The notes: generated by a model from the sequence alone, not told the origin. Counted from the first letter of the stretch, positions 18,071 to 27,963 are shown. The stretch is 64,000 bases of DNA from JAMOAW01 sp039908535 (GCA_039908535.1 JAMOAW010000013.1:27576-91575), one strand, 5' to 3'. Program-made: numbers and translations.

Positions 18071-19609
18071 ATGTCTGGCCAACAGGTTTATATCTTTGAC
18101 ACGACGTTACGAGATGGGGAACAATCCCCCGGGGCCTCTATGAATGTGGAGGAAAAAGTTCGTATTGCCCGCCAACTGGAACGGTTGCAAGTAGATATCA
18201 TTGAAGCGGGCTTTCCCATCGCCTCGCAGGGGGATTTTGAGGGGGTGCAACAGGTTGCCAGGACCATTCGGGAGTGTTGTGTGGCTGGTTTGGCGCGCGC
18301 CAGATTTGCCGACATCGACCGAGCCTGGGAGGCCTTACAAGAGGCTGTGAGTCCAAGGATCCATACCTTTATTGCCACCAGCCCCATTCACATGCGCCAT
18401 AAGCTGAACATGAACCCCGATCAAGTTCTGGAAGCCGCCGTGGCTGCGGTGAAACGGGCCAAAAGCTATACCAGCAACGTCGAATGGTCCGCAGAAGATG
18501 CCGGACGCTCGGATATGGATTTTTTATGCCGCATTGTTGAAGCGGTCATTCAAGCCGGAGCCACCACGATCAACATTCCCGATACGGTAGGTTATACCTT
18601 GCCTGCTGAATTTGGCGATCGCATTCGCACCCTCATGAACCGAGTTCCCAACATGGACCGCGCCACTCTTTCGGTCCATTGCCACAACGATTTGGGTTTA
18701 GCGGTGGCCAATTCATTGGCTGCGGTGGCCAACGGTGCGCGTCAGGTGGAGTGCACCATCAACGGCCTAGGGGAACGGGCGGGCAACGCCGCCTTGGAAG
18801 AGATTGTCATGACCTTGCGCACCCGCCAAGATATCATGCCCTTTTATACCCGAATCGAAACCCGCGAAATCATCCCCGCGTCGAAACTGGTATCGACGAT
18901 CACTGGTTTTCCGGTTCAACCGAATAAAGCCATTGTCGGGGCCAACGCCTTTGCGCATGAATCGGGTATTCACCAAGATGGGGTACTCAAAGAGGCCACC
19001 ACCTATGAAATCATGACCCCCGAATCGGTTGGCCTGACGACCAACCGCATGATACTCGGCAAACACTCTGGCCGTCATGCCTTTCGTTCTCGTCTGCTCC
19101 AAATGGGGCATACATTGAAGCAAGATGAAATCGATTTGGTTTTCGAACGATTTAAAAGTCTGGCCGACAAAAAAAGTGAGCTGTTTGACGAAGACATTGA
19201 GGCTCTGATAGAGGATGAAGTCAACCGCACTTCGGACCACTACCGACTGTTACGTCTGCACCTTGCCTCTGGTACCCAAGACACACCTGTTGCGGTTGTT
19301 GAAATGGAGATTGATGGCCATGTACGTCAAGGGGCGAGTTGGGGCAATGGCTCGGTTGAGTCGGTCTTTAAGGCCATCACACAACTCTTGCCCTTTGTCG
19401 GACAAGCCAAACTCGCCCTCTATCAGGTGCAAGCCGTCACCGGCGGCATTGATGCCCAAGCGGAAGTCACCGTGCGACTCGAACAAAATGGTCGTTTATT
19501 TAATGGTCAAGGCACCCACAGCGATGTGATTGTGGCATCGGCCAAGGCCTTTGTAAACGCCGCCAATAAACTGGCCCAAAAGAAAAATCTACCAGCAAAT
19601 GGCGTTTAA
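18071..19609 (+). CDS. leuA: 2-isopropylmalate synthase
   Basis: This is the first committed step of leucine synthesis. The 512-residue protein has the HMGL-like motif DTTLRDGEQSPGASM at the N-terminus, the metal-binding VHCHNDLGLAVANS, the central HESGIHQDG, and a C-terminal LeuA allosteric domain (residues ~390-505) for leucine feedback. It lies 12 bases after pssA, with AAGGAA as ribosome site. The combination of ilvBHC, psd-pssA and leuA is a conserved proteobacterial arrangement. Confidence 0.97.
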   Translation: MSGQQVYIFDTTLRDGEQSPGASMNVEEKVRIARQLERLQVDIIEAGFPIASQGDFEGVQQVARTIRECCVAGLARARFADIDRAWEALQEAVSPRIHTFIATSPIHMRHKLNMNPDQVLEAAVAAVKRAKSYTSNVEWSAEDAGRSDMDFLCRIVEAVIQAGATTINIPDTVGYTLPAEFGDRIRTLMNRVPNMDRATLSVHCHNDLGLAVANSLAAVANGARQVECTINGLGERAGNAALEEIVMTLRTRQDIMPFYTRIETREIIPASKLVSTITGFPVQPNKAIVGANAFAHESGIHQDGVLKEATTYEIMTPESVGLTTNRMILGKHSGRHAFRSRLLQMGHTLKQDEIDLVFERFKSLADKKSELFDEDIEALIEDEVNRTSDHYRLLRLHLASGTQDTPVAVVEMEIDGHVRQGASWGNGSVESVFKAITQLLPFVGQAKLALYQVQAVTGGIDAQAEVTVRLEQNGRLFNGQGTHSDVIVASAKAFVNAANKLAQKKNLPANGV

Positions 19610-19610
19610 T

Positions 19611-19753
19611 TTAATCAAGACCTTGGGGGGCGGAGAACCGCCCCCCAATCCCCCCACCCTTTTCTTTTAATACTTAAAAAAAAGAGGGGGTTTGGGGGAT
19701 TCATCCCCCAAGGTTTGGCCTTTGATTTTTTTTGCCCGCAGGGCATTATGTTC
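19611..19753 (+). repeat. Type-A palindromic repeat
   Basis: This complete copy begins directly after the leuA stop (TTTAATTTAATCAAGACC) and ends at GCCCGCAGGGCATTATGTTC. It probably separates the leuA operon from the fliX-like gene. Confidence 0.9.
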
Positions 19754-19826
19754 TTGGCACAGTTATTGATATAGTTTGGGTATATATAGCCATTTACTAT
19801 TCAAACTCTGCACTTTGGAGAAATCC

Positions 19827-20285
19827 ATGACCATACGTCGCGTCAATAAAGGCGATAAAACACTGACCAGTGCGATTAAAGGCAAAAAAGCCAACCGCAT
19901 TTCAACACTCGCCGGGGAAAATTTTTCCCAGCATATGGACTCTATTGCCGCCTTGCAAGGCACGACTTCGACGGTCGAGGTGTCCGCTCTTTCTGAACTC
20001 ACTGCCGTGGATATGAACCCTTCTCAACACCAAAAGAGGGAACGTATTCTCCAAACTGGAGAGTTACTCGACTCTCTGACTGAGTTGGAACAAGAGATGG
20101 CCAAAACGGCTTTAAAAGAAAAAGATCTTGCTCAACATCGTCGACGCCTACGGGAATCCCGAGATCAGGCCCTGCGCACCCTGTCTGAGCTACCAAAAAT
20201 AGGTGATGAACACGATCTTTTACATCGAACCGCTGTTTTGGCAACAGTAGAACTAGCCAAAACCGATCGAGGAGACTATAACTAA
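19827..20285 (+). CDS. fliX: FliX-like flagellar assembly regulator
   Basis: The 152-residue protein has a polar N-terminus, then a helical C-terminal half: RERILQTGELLDSLTELEQ, then RRRLRESRDQALRTLSEL, and the final LHRTAVLATVELAK. This pattern matches FliX, the alphaproteobacterial protein that couples flagellar assembly to FlbD-dependent transcription. The match is by pattern, not by a search. TTGGAG upstream selects the ATG at 19827. No other flagellar gene is close. Confidence 0.55.
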   Translation: MTIRRVNKGDKTLTSAIKGKKANRISTLAGENFSQHMDSIAALQGTTSTVEVSALSELTAVDMNPSQHQKRERILQTGELLDSLTELEQEMAKTALKEKDLAQHRRRLRESRDQALRTLSELPKIGDEHDLLHRTAVLATVELAKTDRGDYN

Positions 20286-20395
20286 GCAGACTCATCCATG
20301 ATATTTGGTTGGGTTCGGCCCGAGTTGATCCGATTCGATCGACTGTCACCATTGACTAAAGCCCACATTGGGTTGGAAATTGACACGGTTCCTTG

Positions 20396-22201
20396 ATGAT
20401 TGCATCGCAACATATTCGCAACTTTTCCATCATAGCTCATATTGATCACGGGAAAAGCACGCTGGCTGACCGACTGATCGAACATACTGGCACCTTAAGC
20501 CAGCGGGACATGACGGAACAAATTTTAGACAGCATGGACCTAGAACGCGAACGGGGTATTACCATTAAAGCCCAATCGGTCCGTTTAAACTGGAAGTCTG
20601 CCGATGGCCAGACCTATATTTTAAATCTCATCGACACCCCTGGCCACGTAGATTTCAGCTATGAGGTGTCGCGTTCTTTGGCGGCATGTGAAGGGGCTTT
20701 ATTGATTGTTGACGCCACCCAAGGAGTAGAAGCGCAGACCTTGGCCAATGTCTACTTGGCCCTGGAAAACAATCTGGAAATTATTCCAGTCCTCAACAAG
20801 GTGGATTTACCCTCTGCCGAACCAGAACGGGTTCAACAACAGATTGAGGATGTCATTGGCTTGGATGCCTCTGGAGCCATTTTTGCTTCGGCAAAAACCG
20901 GCATCGGAATCAGCGATATCCTTGAAGCCATTGTCCAACGCATACCTCCCCCCGCAGGACGCGTTGAAAATCCACTCAAAGCTCTGATTGTAGATTCCTG
21001 GTATGATAATTATTTAGGGGTTGTGGTCTTGGTTCGGGTTTTTGAAGGCATCGCCCGTTTAAAAGACAAAATCCGCTTTATGAATACCGGAAACAACTAT
21101 GAACTAGACCGTGTGGGAATATTTACTCCCAAGCTTAAAGATACCGAAAGTTTAAGCGCGGGCGAGGTGGGATTTTTCATCACGGGTATTAAGACGCTCT
21201 CCGATGTCCATGTGGGGGACACCATCACCAGCGTTTCGCGCCCGGCTACCGAAAAACTCCCTGGTTTCAAAGAGATAAAACCCATGGTTTTTGCCGGACT
21301 CTACCCGGTAGATAGTGCCGATTACGATGATTTAACCGATGCCTTGGAAAAACTCTCCTTAAACGATGCCTCGTTCACCTATGCTACCGAGACCTCCCCC
21401 GCTTTGGGGTTTGGTTTTCGTTGTGGTTATTTGGGAATGCTGCACATGGAGATCATCCAGGAGCGTCTGGAGCGTGAATTTAACCTAGACCTTGTGGTCA
21501 CGGCTCCGACGGTGGTCTATCGGGTGGTTATGATGGATGGCAGCACCATTGAAATTCACAACCCTTCGGATCTACCCATAGCCACCAAGCGAGAGCGGAT
21601 TGAGGAGCCATTTTTATTGACCTCTATTCTGGTTCCATCGGAGTATATGGGTCCCATCATGAAACTCTGTTTGGATCGTCGTGGCATTCAACGGGAGATG
21701 TCCTATATCTCCTCTTCGCGGGTCATGCTCCAGTATGAACTTCCAATGAGCGAAGTGGTGATGGATTTTTTTGATCGGCTTAAATCGTTATCTAAGGGGT
21801 ATGCCTCGCTAGATTATGAATTACTCGAATATCGTCCGGCGAATCTGGTAAAATTGGATATTTTGATCAATGGGGATCCCGTCGACGCTCTTTCGGTGAT
21901 TGTTCACCAGGATAAGAGTGCCGCCCGTGGCCGCGATTTGGCCTTGCGGATGAAAAAAATTATTCACCGACAAATGTTTGAGGTAGCCATTCAAGCGGCC
22001 ATTGGTGCCAAAATTGTCGCTCGTGAAACCGTCACCGCCTTGCGCAAAAACGTCACCGCCAAATGTTATGGGGGCGATATTACCCGCAAGCGAAAACTTT
22101 TAGAAAAACAAAAGGCAGGCAAAAAAAGAATGAAACAAATTGGCAGAGTAGAAATACCTCAAGAGGCCTTTCTGGCTGTTTTAAAAGTGGACGAAGGTTA
22201 A
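20396..22201 (+). CDS. lepA: Elongation factor 4 (LepA) GTPase
   Basis: The ~601-residue protein has AHIDHGKST (G1), DTPGHVDFSYEV (G3) and NKVDLP (G4), followed by EF-G-like domains and the LepA-specific C-terminal domain ending KKRMKQIGRVEIPQEAFLAVL. It back-translocates or rescues stalled ribosomes. It heads the lepA-lepB-DUF4845-rnc-era-recO cluster. An adjacent TTG three bases upstream is an alternative start. Confidence 0.97.
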   Translation: MIASQHIRNFSIIAHIDHGKSTLADRLIEHTGTLSQRDMTEQILDSMDLERERGITIKAQSVRLNWKSADGQTYILNLIDTPGHVDFSYEVSRSLAACEGALLIVDATQGVEAQTLANVYLALENNLEIIPVLNKVDLPSAEPERVQQQIEDVIGLDASGAIFASAKTGIGISDILEAIVQRIPPPAGRVENPLKALIVDSWYDNYLGVVVLVRVFEGIARLKDKIRFMNTGNNYELDRVGIFTPKLKDTESLSAGEVGFFITGIKTLSDVHVGDTITSVSRPATEKLPGFKEIKPMVFAGLYPVDSADYDDLTDALEKLSLNDASFTYATETSPALGFGFRCGYLGMLHMEIIQERLEREFNLDLVVTAPTVVYRVVMMDGSTIEIHNPSDLPIATKRERIEEPFLLTSILVPSEYMGPIMKLCLDRRGIQREMSYISSSRVMLQYELPMSEVVMDFFDRLKSLSKGYASLDYELLEYRPANLVKLDILINGDPVDALSVIVHQDKSAARGRDLALRMKKIIHRQMFEVAIQAAIGAKIVARETVTALRKNVTAKCYGGDITRKRKLLEKQKAGKKRMKQIGRVEIPQEAFLAVLKVDEG

Positions 22202-22206
22202 AAGCG

Positions 22207-23076
22207 ATGACGGTATCCTGGATGAAAAAACATCTTGTACATGGATCGCTTTTTATTCTTGGCGGTTTATTTATGTTGGGCCGATATATCACCTTTGGCG
22301 AGCCATTCGTTGGCGAAGAGGCTGGTATTGCCTGGGGTCCCCCTATGGCCCTGTTGATCATGGGATTTGGTTTCATCTTGTTGATTAAGGGGGAACATTT
22401 TATCAACCGCGACAATGAGGTTATCGAATATTACGATGCCTTTGTCATTGCCGTTGGATTTGCTCTTGTTGTCCGCACCTTTTTATTTGAACCGTTTAAA
22501 ATTCCTTCTGGCTCCATGATTCCCACGCTTCAGGTTGGAGATTATTTATTTGTCAATAAATTTTCTTATGGCCAACGCATTCCCTTTACGACACTGCGTC
22601 TTTTTATGGGGGAAGGACCGCAACGGGGCGATATCGCTGTTTTTGAATATCCTCAAGATCCAACCAAAGATTATATCAAGCGCATTGTTGGCCTTCCTGG
22701 AGATCGGGTTGTGTACAAAAACAAACGCCTTTATTTAAACAACACCCTGATAGAGAATATACCTGATGGGGTCTATTCTTATTTAAACGAACAAAACCAA
22801 CTGGTGGAATCGGCCCGATTTGATGAACAACTGGGAGCAAAAACCCATCCTATTTTGCTGCGTCCCTTTGTCTATTCTGACCATCAAGTGGATGAAATCG
22901 TCCCGATAGGCCACTATTTTGTGATGGGCGACAATCGGGACAACAGCAATGACAGCCGTTATTGGGGCTTTGTTCCCGCTTACCGACTGGTAGGTCGGGC
23001 GGTCGCGCTCTTCTGGTCTTGGGACGATCATATTGGGCGACCACGCTGGGAAAGAATTGGTCACTCCTTGGAGTGA
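22207..23076 (+). CDS. lepB: Signal peptidase I
   Basis: The 289-residue inner-membrane protease has two N-terminal hydrophobic stretches, then the catalytic Ser in PSGSMIPTL and the catalytic Lys in YIKRIVGLPGD, and the C-terminal GDNRDNSNDSRYWGFVP box. It cleaves Sec signal peptides on the periplasmic side. The start five bases after the lepA stop is chosen over a longer overlapping reading from 22063. Confidence 0.96.
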   Translation: MTVSWMKKHLVHGSLFILGGLFMLGRYITFGEPFVGEEAGIAWGPPMALLIMGFGFILLIKGEHFINRDNEVIEYYDAFVIAVGFALVVRTFLFEPFKIPSGSMIPTLQVGDYLFVNKFSYGQRIPFTTLRLFMGEGPQRGDIAVFEYPQDPTKDYIKRIVGLPGDRVVYKNKRLYLNNTLIENIPDGVYSYLNEQNQLVESARFDEQLGAKTHPILLRPFVYSDHQVDEIVPIGHYFVMGDNRDNSNDSRYWGFVPAYRLVGRAVALFWSWDDHIGRPRWERIGHSLE

Positions 23077-23082
23077 TTTTTC

Positions 23083-23220
23083 TCTATTTTTTTGGGGGGT
23101 TGGGACAGGACCGCTCCAACTCCCCCCTCTTTTCTTTTGATCATAAAAAAAAGAGGGGGTCTGGGGGATTCATCCCCCAGGGTTTTGTTTTTTATTTTTT
23201 GCCCAAAGGGCATCCTGTTT
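23083..23220 (+). repeat. Type-A palindromic repeat, left half diverged
   Basis: The right half is complete (AAGAGGGGGTCTGGGGGATTC and GCCCAAAGGGCATCCTGTT), but the first hairpin is degenerate (GGGGGGTTGGGACAGGACC). It lies directly after lepB. Confidence 0.8.
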
Positions 23221-23303
23221 AAAAATAAAAATCAAGACCTTGGGGGGCTAAGAACCGCCCCCCAATCCCCACCTTTTTCTTTTGATCATTTAAAAAAGGG
23301 GGA
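23221..23303 (+). repeat. Type-A repeat, left half only
   Basis: It abuts the previous copy head to tail: AAAAATAAAAATCAAGACCT, then the GGGGGGCTAAGAACCGCCCCCC hairpin, ending in TTTAAAAAAGGGGG. The pair looks like a nested or recombined double insertion within the lepB-rnc operon. Confidence 0.8.
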
Positions 23304-23355
23304 AGCATTGGAATTGCCCCAAGTTTCTGAACTATGCTTTAACCTGGAGAGAAAA

Positions 23356-23757
23356 ATGTCTCATTTTATAAAAAAGTGCCGCAAAGGGGAACAAGGCTTT
23401 TTTGATTTAAAAACCATGATTATTTTAGCCTCATTGGGATTTTTTGTGACGATAGGCTTTAAATTTGCGTCCGCCAAATATGAATATTACCTCCTCACAG
23501 ATTTGGCCAACCGGGTGGTAACGGAATTTTCCAAAGATCCCATGAAAGAGGTCGAGAGAAAAGTAAACTATGAATTTGGTCGCTCTCAGCTACACAGATC
23601 CAAAGAGACATTTATTATCAAAAAGTTAGCAGAAAACAGATATCGAGTCACGGTAAACTATCATGTCTCTTTATCTATTCAAGTGGCCGATTTTAAGATT
23701 CCAATGGGTCAATATGAAGAGTTTGATTGGATATATGAGGTTGAGACGGAGTCCTAA
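23356..23757 (+). CDS. DUF4845-like membrane protein
   Basis: The 133-residue protein has a basic N-terminus (KKCRKGEQGF), one membrane segment around residues 20-40 (MIILASLGFFVTIGFKFAS), and an extracytoplasmic domain. The RGxxG-type start and the position between lepB and rnc match the DUF4845 protein of beta- and gammaproteobacteria; position is the main evidence. AGAGAAAA precedes the ATG at 23356. Reading frames further upstream pass through the repeats and are not genuine. Confidence 0.75.
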   Translation: MSHFIKKCRKGEQGFFDLKTMIILASLGFFVTIGFKFASAKYEYYLLTDLANRVVTEFSKDPMKEVERKVNYEFGRSQLHRSKETFIIKKLAENRYRVTVNYHVSLSIQVADFKIPMGQYEEFDWIYEVETES

Positions 23758-23760
23758 TGC

Positions 23761-24537
23761 ATGGAATCCTCTGATCAAGGACCGGGGATTGAGGTTGCGT
23801 TAGAGGCTTTGACGCAACGTTTTGGTTATATTTTTTCCGATTCGACCTTTTTAATACATGCGTTAACCCACCGTTCCTGCTCTATCCAAGAGAACGTCAA
23901 GTCCGCCGATGAAACCCTGATGCCGGTGCTACCTGTACAGGAACATAATGAACGACTTGAATTTTTAGGCGATGCGGTATTGGATCTTTTGATTTCAAAC
24001 ATGTTATACCACTATTATCCAGAAGTTGCCGAGGGTCGTCTATCGCAATGGCGTTCCACCTTGGTGAACACCCATTCTTTGGGTAAAATAGCCAAAGATT
24101 TCGATGTTGGTGCGCTCATTCACCTCGGTCGTGGCGAGGAGATGAGTGGGGGACGCTGCAAGAGCTCCATCTTAGGCAACACCTTGGAGGCGATTATCGG
24201 AGCCATTTTTTTAGATGGCGGTTTTAATGCCGTGCAACAGGTGGTACACCATATTTTTGCGCCATTGGTGGCCCAATTAGAACCGAGTGGCGTGGGCAAA
24301 GATTATAAATCGTTGCTACAAGAGCATCTGCAAGCCCAGGGTATTGCGCTCCCCACCTATCAAGTTGTCACCATTGAAGGGGCTCCCCATGAACGACTTT
24401 TTTCCGTTGCATGCCAAGTTGATTTTTCATCGACCCCCTTTTCTGGCCAGGGGCGCACCAAACGGGAAGCCGAACAAGAGGCCGCGCGCAACGCCTTAGC
24501 GGAATTAAAATTTCTACTTGATATCGAGAAAACCTAA
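23761..24537 (+). CDS. rnc: Ribonuclease III
   Basis: This double-strand RNA endonuclease processes rRNA and mRNA. The signature ERLEFLGDAVLDLLIS is followed by GNTLEAIIGAIFLDGG with the second acidic pair. A C-terminal dsRBD runs from ~180 (DYKSLLQEHLQAQG to KREAEQEAARNAL). The 258-residue length is a little above the usual 225, from an insertion near residue 50 before the signature. Confidence 0.96.
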   Translation: MESSDQGPGIEVALEALTQRFGYIFSDSTFLIHALTHRSCSIQENVKSADETLMPVLPVQEHNERLEFLGDAVLDLLISNMLYHYYPEVAEGRLSQWRSTLVNTHSLGKIAKDFDVGALIHLGRGEEMSGGRCKSSILGNTLEAIIGAIFLDGGFNAVQQVVHHIFAPLVAQLEPSGVGKDYKSLLQEHLQAQGIALPTYQVVTIEGAPHERLFSVACQVDFSSTPFSGQGRTKREAEQEAARNALAELKFLLDIEKT

Positions 24538-24543
24538 ACCCAC

Positions 24544-25500
24544 ATGGATGAACTTAAATCAGGATTTATCGCCATAGCCGGACGCCCAAACATGGGCAAA
24601 TCGACCTTTATCAATGCGGCTTTGGGTCGCAAGATCGCCATTGTCTCTCCCAAAGCCCAGACCACCCGCTCGCGGATTCTTGGTATTTGTCATCATACGA
24701 AAGGACAGATGATCTTTTTGGATACCCCTGGTATTCACGCCACAGGCCGCAATGTTTTAAATCGGGCCATGGTACAAACCGCCTATGAATCGTGTCGAGA
24801 GGTGGACGCGGTTCTTTATTTTATCGATGCCAAGCAAGGCATTTTAGCCGAAGATCGCGAGATACTCGCCAACCTACCCAACGGTTCTGCCCCGATTATT
24901 TTGGTCGTCAACAAGGTAGACCTCATAGATCGCAAAAAACTTTTGCCATTGCTGCATTCCATTCCCTTGGGAACGGGAACAGAGACGGCAAAAGGGGGCA
25001 AAAGAAATCAACATTTTTCGGATGTAGTGCCCATGTCGGCCTTGACCGGGGAAAATTTAGAACGCCTTTTAGAGGTTGTGCTGGATAAACTTCCTGTTGG
25101 TCCCAAATATTATCCCGATGCGAGTTTTTCAGAACAGCCGGACTCTTTTTTAGCGGCGGAGATTATTCGAGAGAAACTCTTTTTCTATTTACAACAGGAA
25201 ATTCCCTATGCAGTTGCGGTCCGCGTGGAGCAGATGCAGCCACGGGAGGGGAGCGATATTTTAGACATCACGGCGATGATTTTGGTCCACAGGGAGTCAC
25301 AAAAGGCCATTGTCATTGGCCGGCAGGGGGAGATGATGAAGCGTGTCGGACGGGCGGCCCGACAAGAGTTGGAAAAACTTTTAGGCACCCGTATTTTTTT
25401 GCGTTTATGGGTCAAAGTCCGCAAAGAGTGGTTTGAAAATCCTGGACTGTTACGAGATCTGGGTTATCCAGACGAGGACGTTGGCAAGCCTTCAAGATAG
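24544..25500 (+). CDS. era: GTPase Era
   Basis: Era binds 16S rRNA and aids 30S maturation. The 318-residue protein has AGRPNMGKSTF (G1), LDTPGIH (G3) and NKVDL (G4). Its C-terminal KH domain shows AIVIGRQGEMMKRVGRAAR and VKVRKEW. A short insert (TGTETAKGGKRNQHF) after G4 is unusual. Its end overlaps recO. Confidence 0.96.
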   Translation: MDELKSGFIAIAGRPNMGKSTFINAALGRKIAIVSPKAQTTRSRILGICHHTKGQMIFLDTPGIHATGRNVLNRAMVQTAYESCREVDAVLYFIDAKQGILAEDREILANLPNGSAPIILVVNKVDLIDRKKLLPLLHSIPLGTGTETAKGGKRNQHFSDVVPMSALTGENLERLLEVVLDKLPVGPKYYPDASFSEQPDSFLAAEIIREKLFFYLQQEIPYAVAVRVEQMQPREGSDILDITAMILVHRESQKAIVIGRQGEMMKRVGRAARQELEKLLGTRIFLRLWVKVRKEWFENPGLLRDLGYPDEDVGKPSR

Positions 25501-26224
25501 CGCGTTGGTTTTGCGCCGTATTCCATATCGGGACACCTCCTTTGTTGTCCATTTTTTCACCCGGGAGCATGGATTTTTAGCCGCCATGGCCAAAGGTGTG
25601 CGTGCCAACCGTCCAAACGGCCAACGAGCGGCCTTGGCTGGTTTTCATACGCTGACCATTTATTATCGTTTACGTTCTCCCGATGCCTTAGCCACCCTCA
25701 CCCACGCCGAGATCACCCACCCCCGTCACCATTTAAGCGGCCATGCGCTTGCCCTGGCCGCCGGCCAACTTTTTTTAGAGGTTGCCTACCGTTTTAGTCA
25801 ACCCGGCGATCCTCTCCCAGAGGTTTTTGATCAACTGACTCTTTTTTTAAATGCCTTAGAGAACGGCCAAGACCCTGTGCAGATATCCGCGACGGGACTT
25901 GGATTGTTGCTCAGATCTTTAGGATATGGTTGGCGCATTGACCGTTGTGCGGGCTGCTCAAGACAAACCAATCTGATCTTTTTTTCTATCAAACGTGGCC
26001 AAGGGGTCTGTTCACCCTGTGGCACGCCCTACGCCCCCCATCTCTACCCTCTCTCCCCTTCCCTTTGCCACGCCATGAACCACCTCCCCTGGCCACCACA
26101 AGAACATCTCTTAAATCAAGCAGAGACCAGCCAACTTTACCGCATGGCCATGGCCTGTCTGACCTTACAAAGTGGGAGAACCATACAAACGGATGAAATT
26201 TTTCGAAGATTGGCGGGGATTTAA
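25481..26224 (+). CDS. recO: DNA repair protein RecO
   Basis: RecO helps load RecA in the RecFOR pathway. The 247-residue protein has an N-terminal OB fold (ALVLRRIPYRDTSFVVHFFT) and a C-terminal helical domain with four cysteines in two pairs (CAGCSRQ and CSPC). A TTG at 25481, preceded by GAGGACG, gives the expected N-terminus and overlaps era by 20 bases. A TTG at 25433 is a longer alternative. Confidence 0.9.
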   Translation: MASLQDSALVLRRIPYRDTSFVVHFFTREHGFLAAMAKGVRANRPNGQRAALAGFHTLTIYYRLRSPDALATLTHAEITHPRHHLSGHALALAAGQLFLEVAYRFSQPGDPLPEVFDQLTLFLNALENGQDPVQISATGLGLLLRSLGYGWRIDRCAGCSRQTNLIFFSIKRGQGVCSPCGTPYAPHLYPLSPSLCHAMNHLPWPPQEHLLNQAETSQLYRMAMACLTLQSGRTIQTDEIFRRLAGI

Positions 26225-26420
26225 AAAAAGTGGGGGGAATATGGGGGCGGTTCTCCGCTCCCCAAGGTCTTAATTTTTATTTTCCGATACATGAACATCA
26301 TGCCCTGCGGGCAAAAGAAAAATCAAATACAAAACCTTGGGGGATGAATCCCCCAAACCCCCTCTTTTTTTTAAAAATTAAAAAAAAAGGGGTCTGGGGG
26401 ATTGCCCCCAGAATGATCTT
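26224..26420 (-). repeat. Rearranged type-A/B repeat cluster
   Basis: Two half elements appear in swapped order. First comes the half carrying GGGGGCGGTTCTCCGC and ending CCGATACAT (to 26292). Next is the half starting CATGCCCTGCGGGC and holding GGGGGATGAATCCCCC. A partial type-B hairpin (GGGGTCTGGGGGATTGCCCCC) follows. This looks like recombination between copies. Confidence 0.75.
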
Positions 26421-26736
26421 AATAACTTATTTTTTTAAAAATTTACACCTATGTCCAACAAAATCCAATTTTCCATGCCTAAAAAATAAAAATTGAGCAA
26501 ACATCTGGATAAATAAATGGAAAATCATTCATTGGCATACAATATCATACTTGACTATAAATACACAAACAAAAACAAATATTTACAATAAATTCATATT
26601 TTGTTTGACCCCACAAAAACGTTTTTAACGCTTGACCTGTTTTAGAAAATATATTATTTTAAAAGAAAATTGGATACATAGCACAAATTATTACACAAAA
26701 TAAACAGCACAATTATTTGAAAAGGATACATATCAA
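26421..26736 (+). promoter_or_regulatory. AT-rich intergenic region upstream of the TPR gene
   Basis: No ORF is supported here. The region is strongly AT-rich. A promoter candidate is TTGACC at 26632-26637, followed after 17 bases by a weak TATTTT, about 75 bases upstream of the TPR gene. Nothing else stands out. Confidence 0.4.
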
Positions 26737-27963
26737 ATGATTCATTGGAAAGCCAAATATATTCCAAAAAATAAAGAACTTCACACGGAACAAAACGCTC
26801 GTACAGAAAAAAATAAAAAAAATCAAATCACCCCAGAATTAAAAAAATCAATCGAATTGGCCTGGAAGCTGTTAACAGATAAAAAATTTAATGATGCCAA
26901 AAAAGAGTTTAAAACCATCTTAGAAAAATTTCCAGACTCCTCCATGGCCCATATGGGATTGGGAAATGCCTATGCCGGTGGTGGAAAATATCACGAGGCT
27001 CAAGAAGCCTATGAAGAATCCTTACGTCTCAAAAGTGATATGGCCCCTGCTTGGGTCATGTTGGGCAAAATTTATATCAAACAAGAAAAATTTGAAGATG
27101 CCCTGAAATGTTTGCAAAAAAGTCTTAAACTGCGACCAAACATGAGTCAAGTCTGGTTACTGATCTGTCAGCTCCTCCTAAAAATGGGACGAAGCGGTGA
27201 GGCCATCCAATTTCTTAAAGAATCTTTACAAAAGAATCCCCAATTTGAAGAATTACGACTCATTCTGGCAGGCATCTATGAACATAAGGGGGAGATCGAT
27301 ACAGCCTTTCAATATTGCAACGAAATTATTACCCACGATCCAGAATTTTGGCATGCCCATTTTCACATCGCACGACTGCTGACCGCCAATGGCAATTACA
27401 ATGAAGCATTGGAATCATGCAAAAAAGCCATCAAAATCAATCCAGATATTGAAAAACTACATCTCTTGATTGGACGCATTTATAACGAACTTGCCATGAA
27501 TGACCTGGCTCTAAGAGCATTTTCCAAGGCCATTGAATTGGAACCCAATCGGGTACTGGCTAAAATTGGTATGGCTCGCGTCTATATAAAACAAGAAAAT
27601 TGGCTCGAAGGCAGAAAAATTCTCGTGGAGTTAAGCAAGGGCAACCGCTATCTCAGCTTGGTCCACCTTCTTCTGGCGGAAATTTTTCTCAAACAAGAGA
27701 TGTACAATGTTGCTTTAGATGAATATAAGGCCGCCATCATTCATGGAGAAAAATTGGTGAATAAATTTCCAGAATTACTTGAAATAGAAAATAAATTTCC
27801 TCAAGTAGTCGGAAATGAACGTCAAATCGCCGAAACCTTCTATAGCACATTCCAAAAAATTGCAACCGAGATCTCTTTTGATTCTGAGGTTAATAATAAT
27901 TCCGACATAACCGAAATAGACGAAAATATCGTCAACGATTTGGAGACACCAGTCGATCTTTAA
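26737..27963 (+). CDS. Tetratricopeptide repeat protein, paralogue 1
   Basis: The 408-residue protein is built of about nine TPR units between residues ~45 and 345, with typical W/L-G-Y-A-F-P positions (HMGLGNAYAGGGKYHEAQEA; WVMLGKIYIKQEKFEDALKC). It starts MIHWKAK with a Lys/Asn-rich linker and ends with an acidic tail. There is no signal peptide. It is a clear paralogue of the minus-strand gene at 32986-34239; the two flank the serine hydrolase, PPTase and HlyD-fusion genes in opposite orientation. TPR proteins are scaffolds; the partner is unknown. Confidence 0.85.
   Translation: MIHWKAKYIPKNKELHTEQNARTEKNKKNQITPELKKSIELAWKLLTDKKFNDAKKEFKTILEKFPDSSMAHMGLGNAYAGGGKYHEAQEAYEESLRLKSDMAPAWVMLGKIYIKQEKFEDALKCLQKSLKLRPNMSQVWLLICQLLLKMGRSGEAIQFLKESLQKNPQFEELRLILAGIYEHKGEIDTAFQYCNEIITHDPEFWHAHFHIARLLTANGNYNEALESCKKAIKINPDIEKLHLLIGRIYNELAMNDLALRAFSKAIELEPNRVLAKIGMARVYIKQENWLEGRKILVELSKGNRYLSLVHLLLAEIFLKQEMYNVALDEYKAAIIHGEKLVNKFPELLEIENKFPQVVGNERQIAETFYSTFQKIATEISFDSEVNNNSDITEIDENIVNDLETPVDL

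Noticed and set aside
23092..23355. An N-terminal extension of the DUF4845-like gene
   Set aside because: The upstream part is a translation of two type-A repeats; the proper start with a membrane segment is at 23356.
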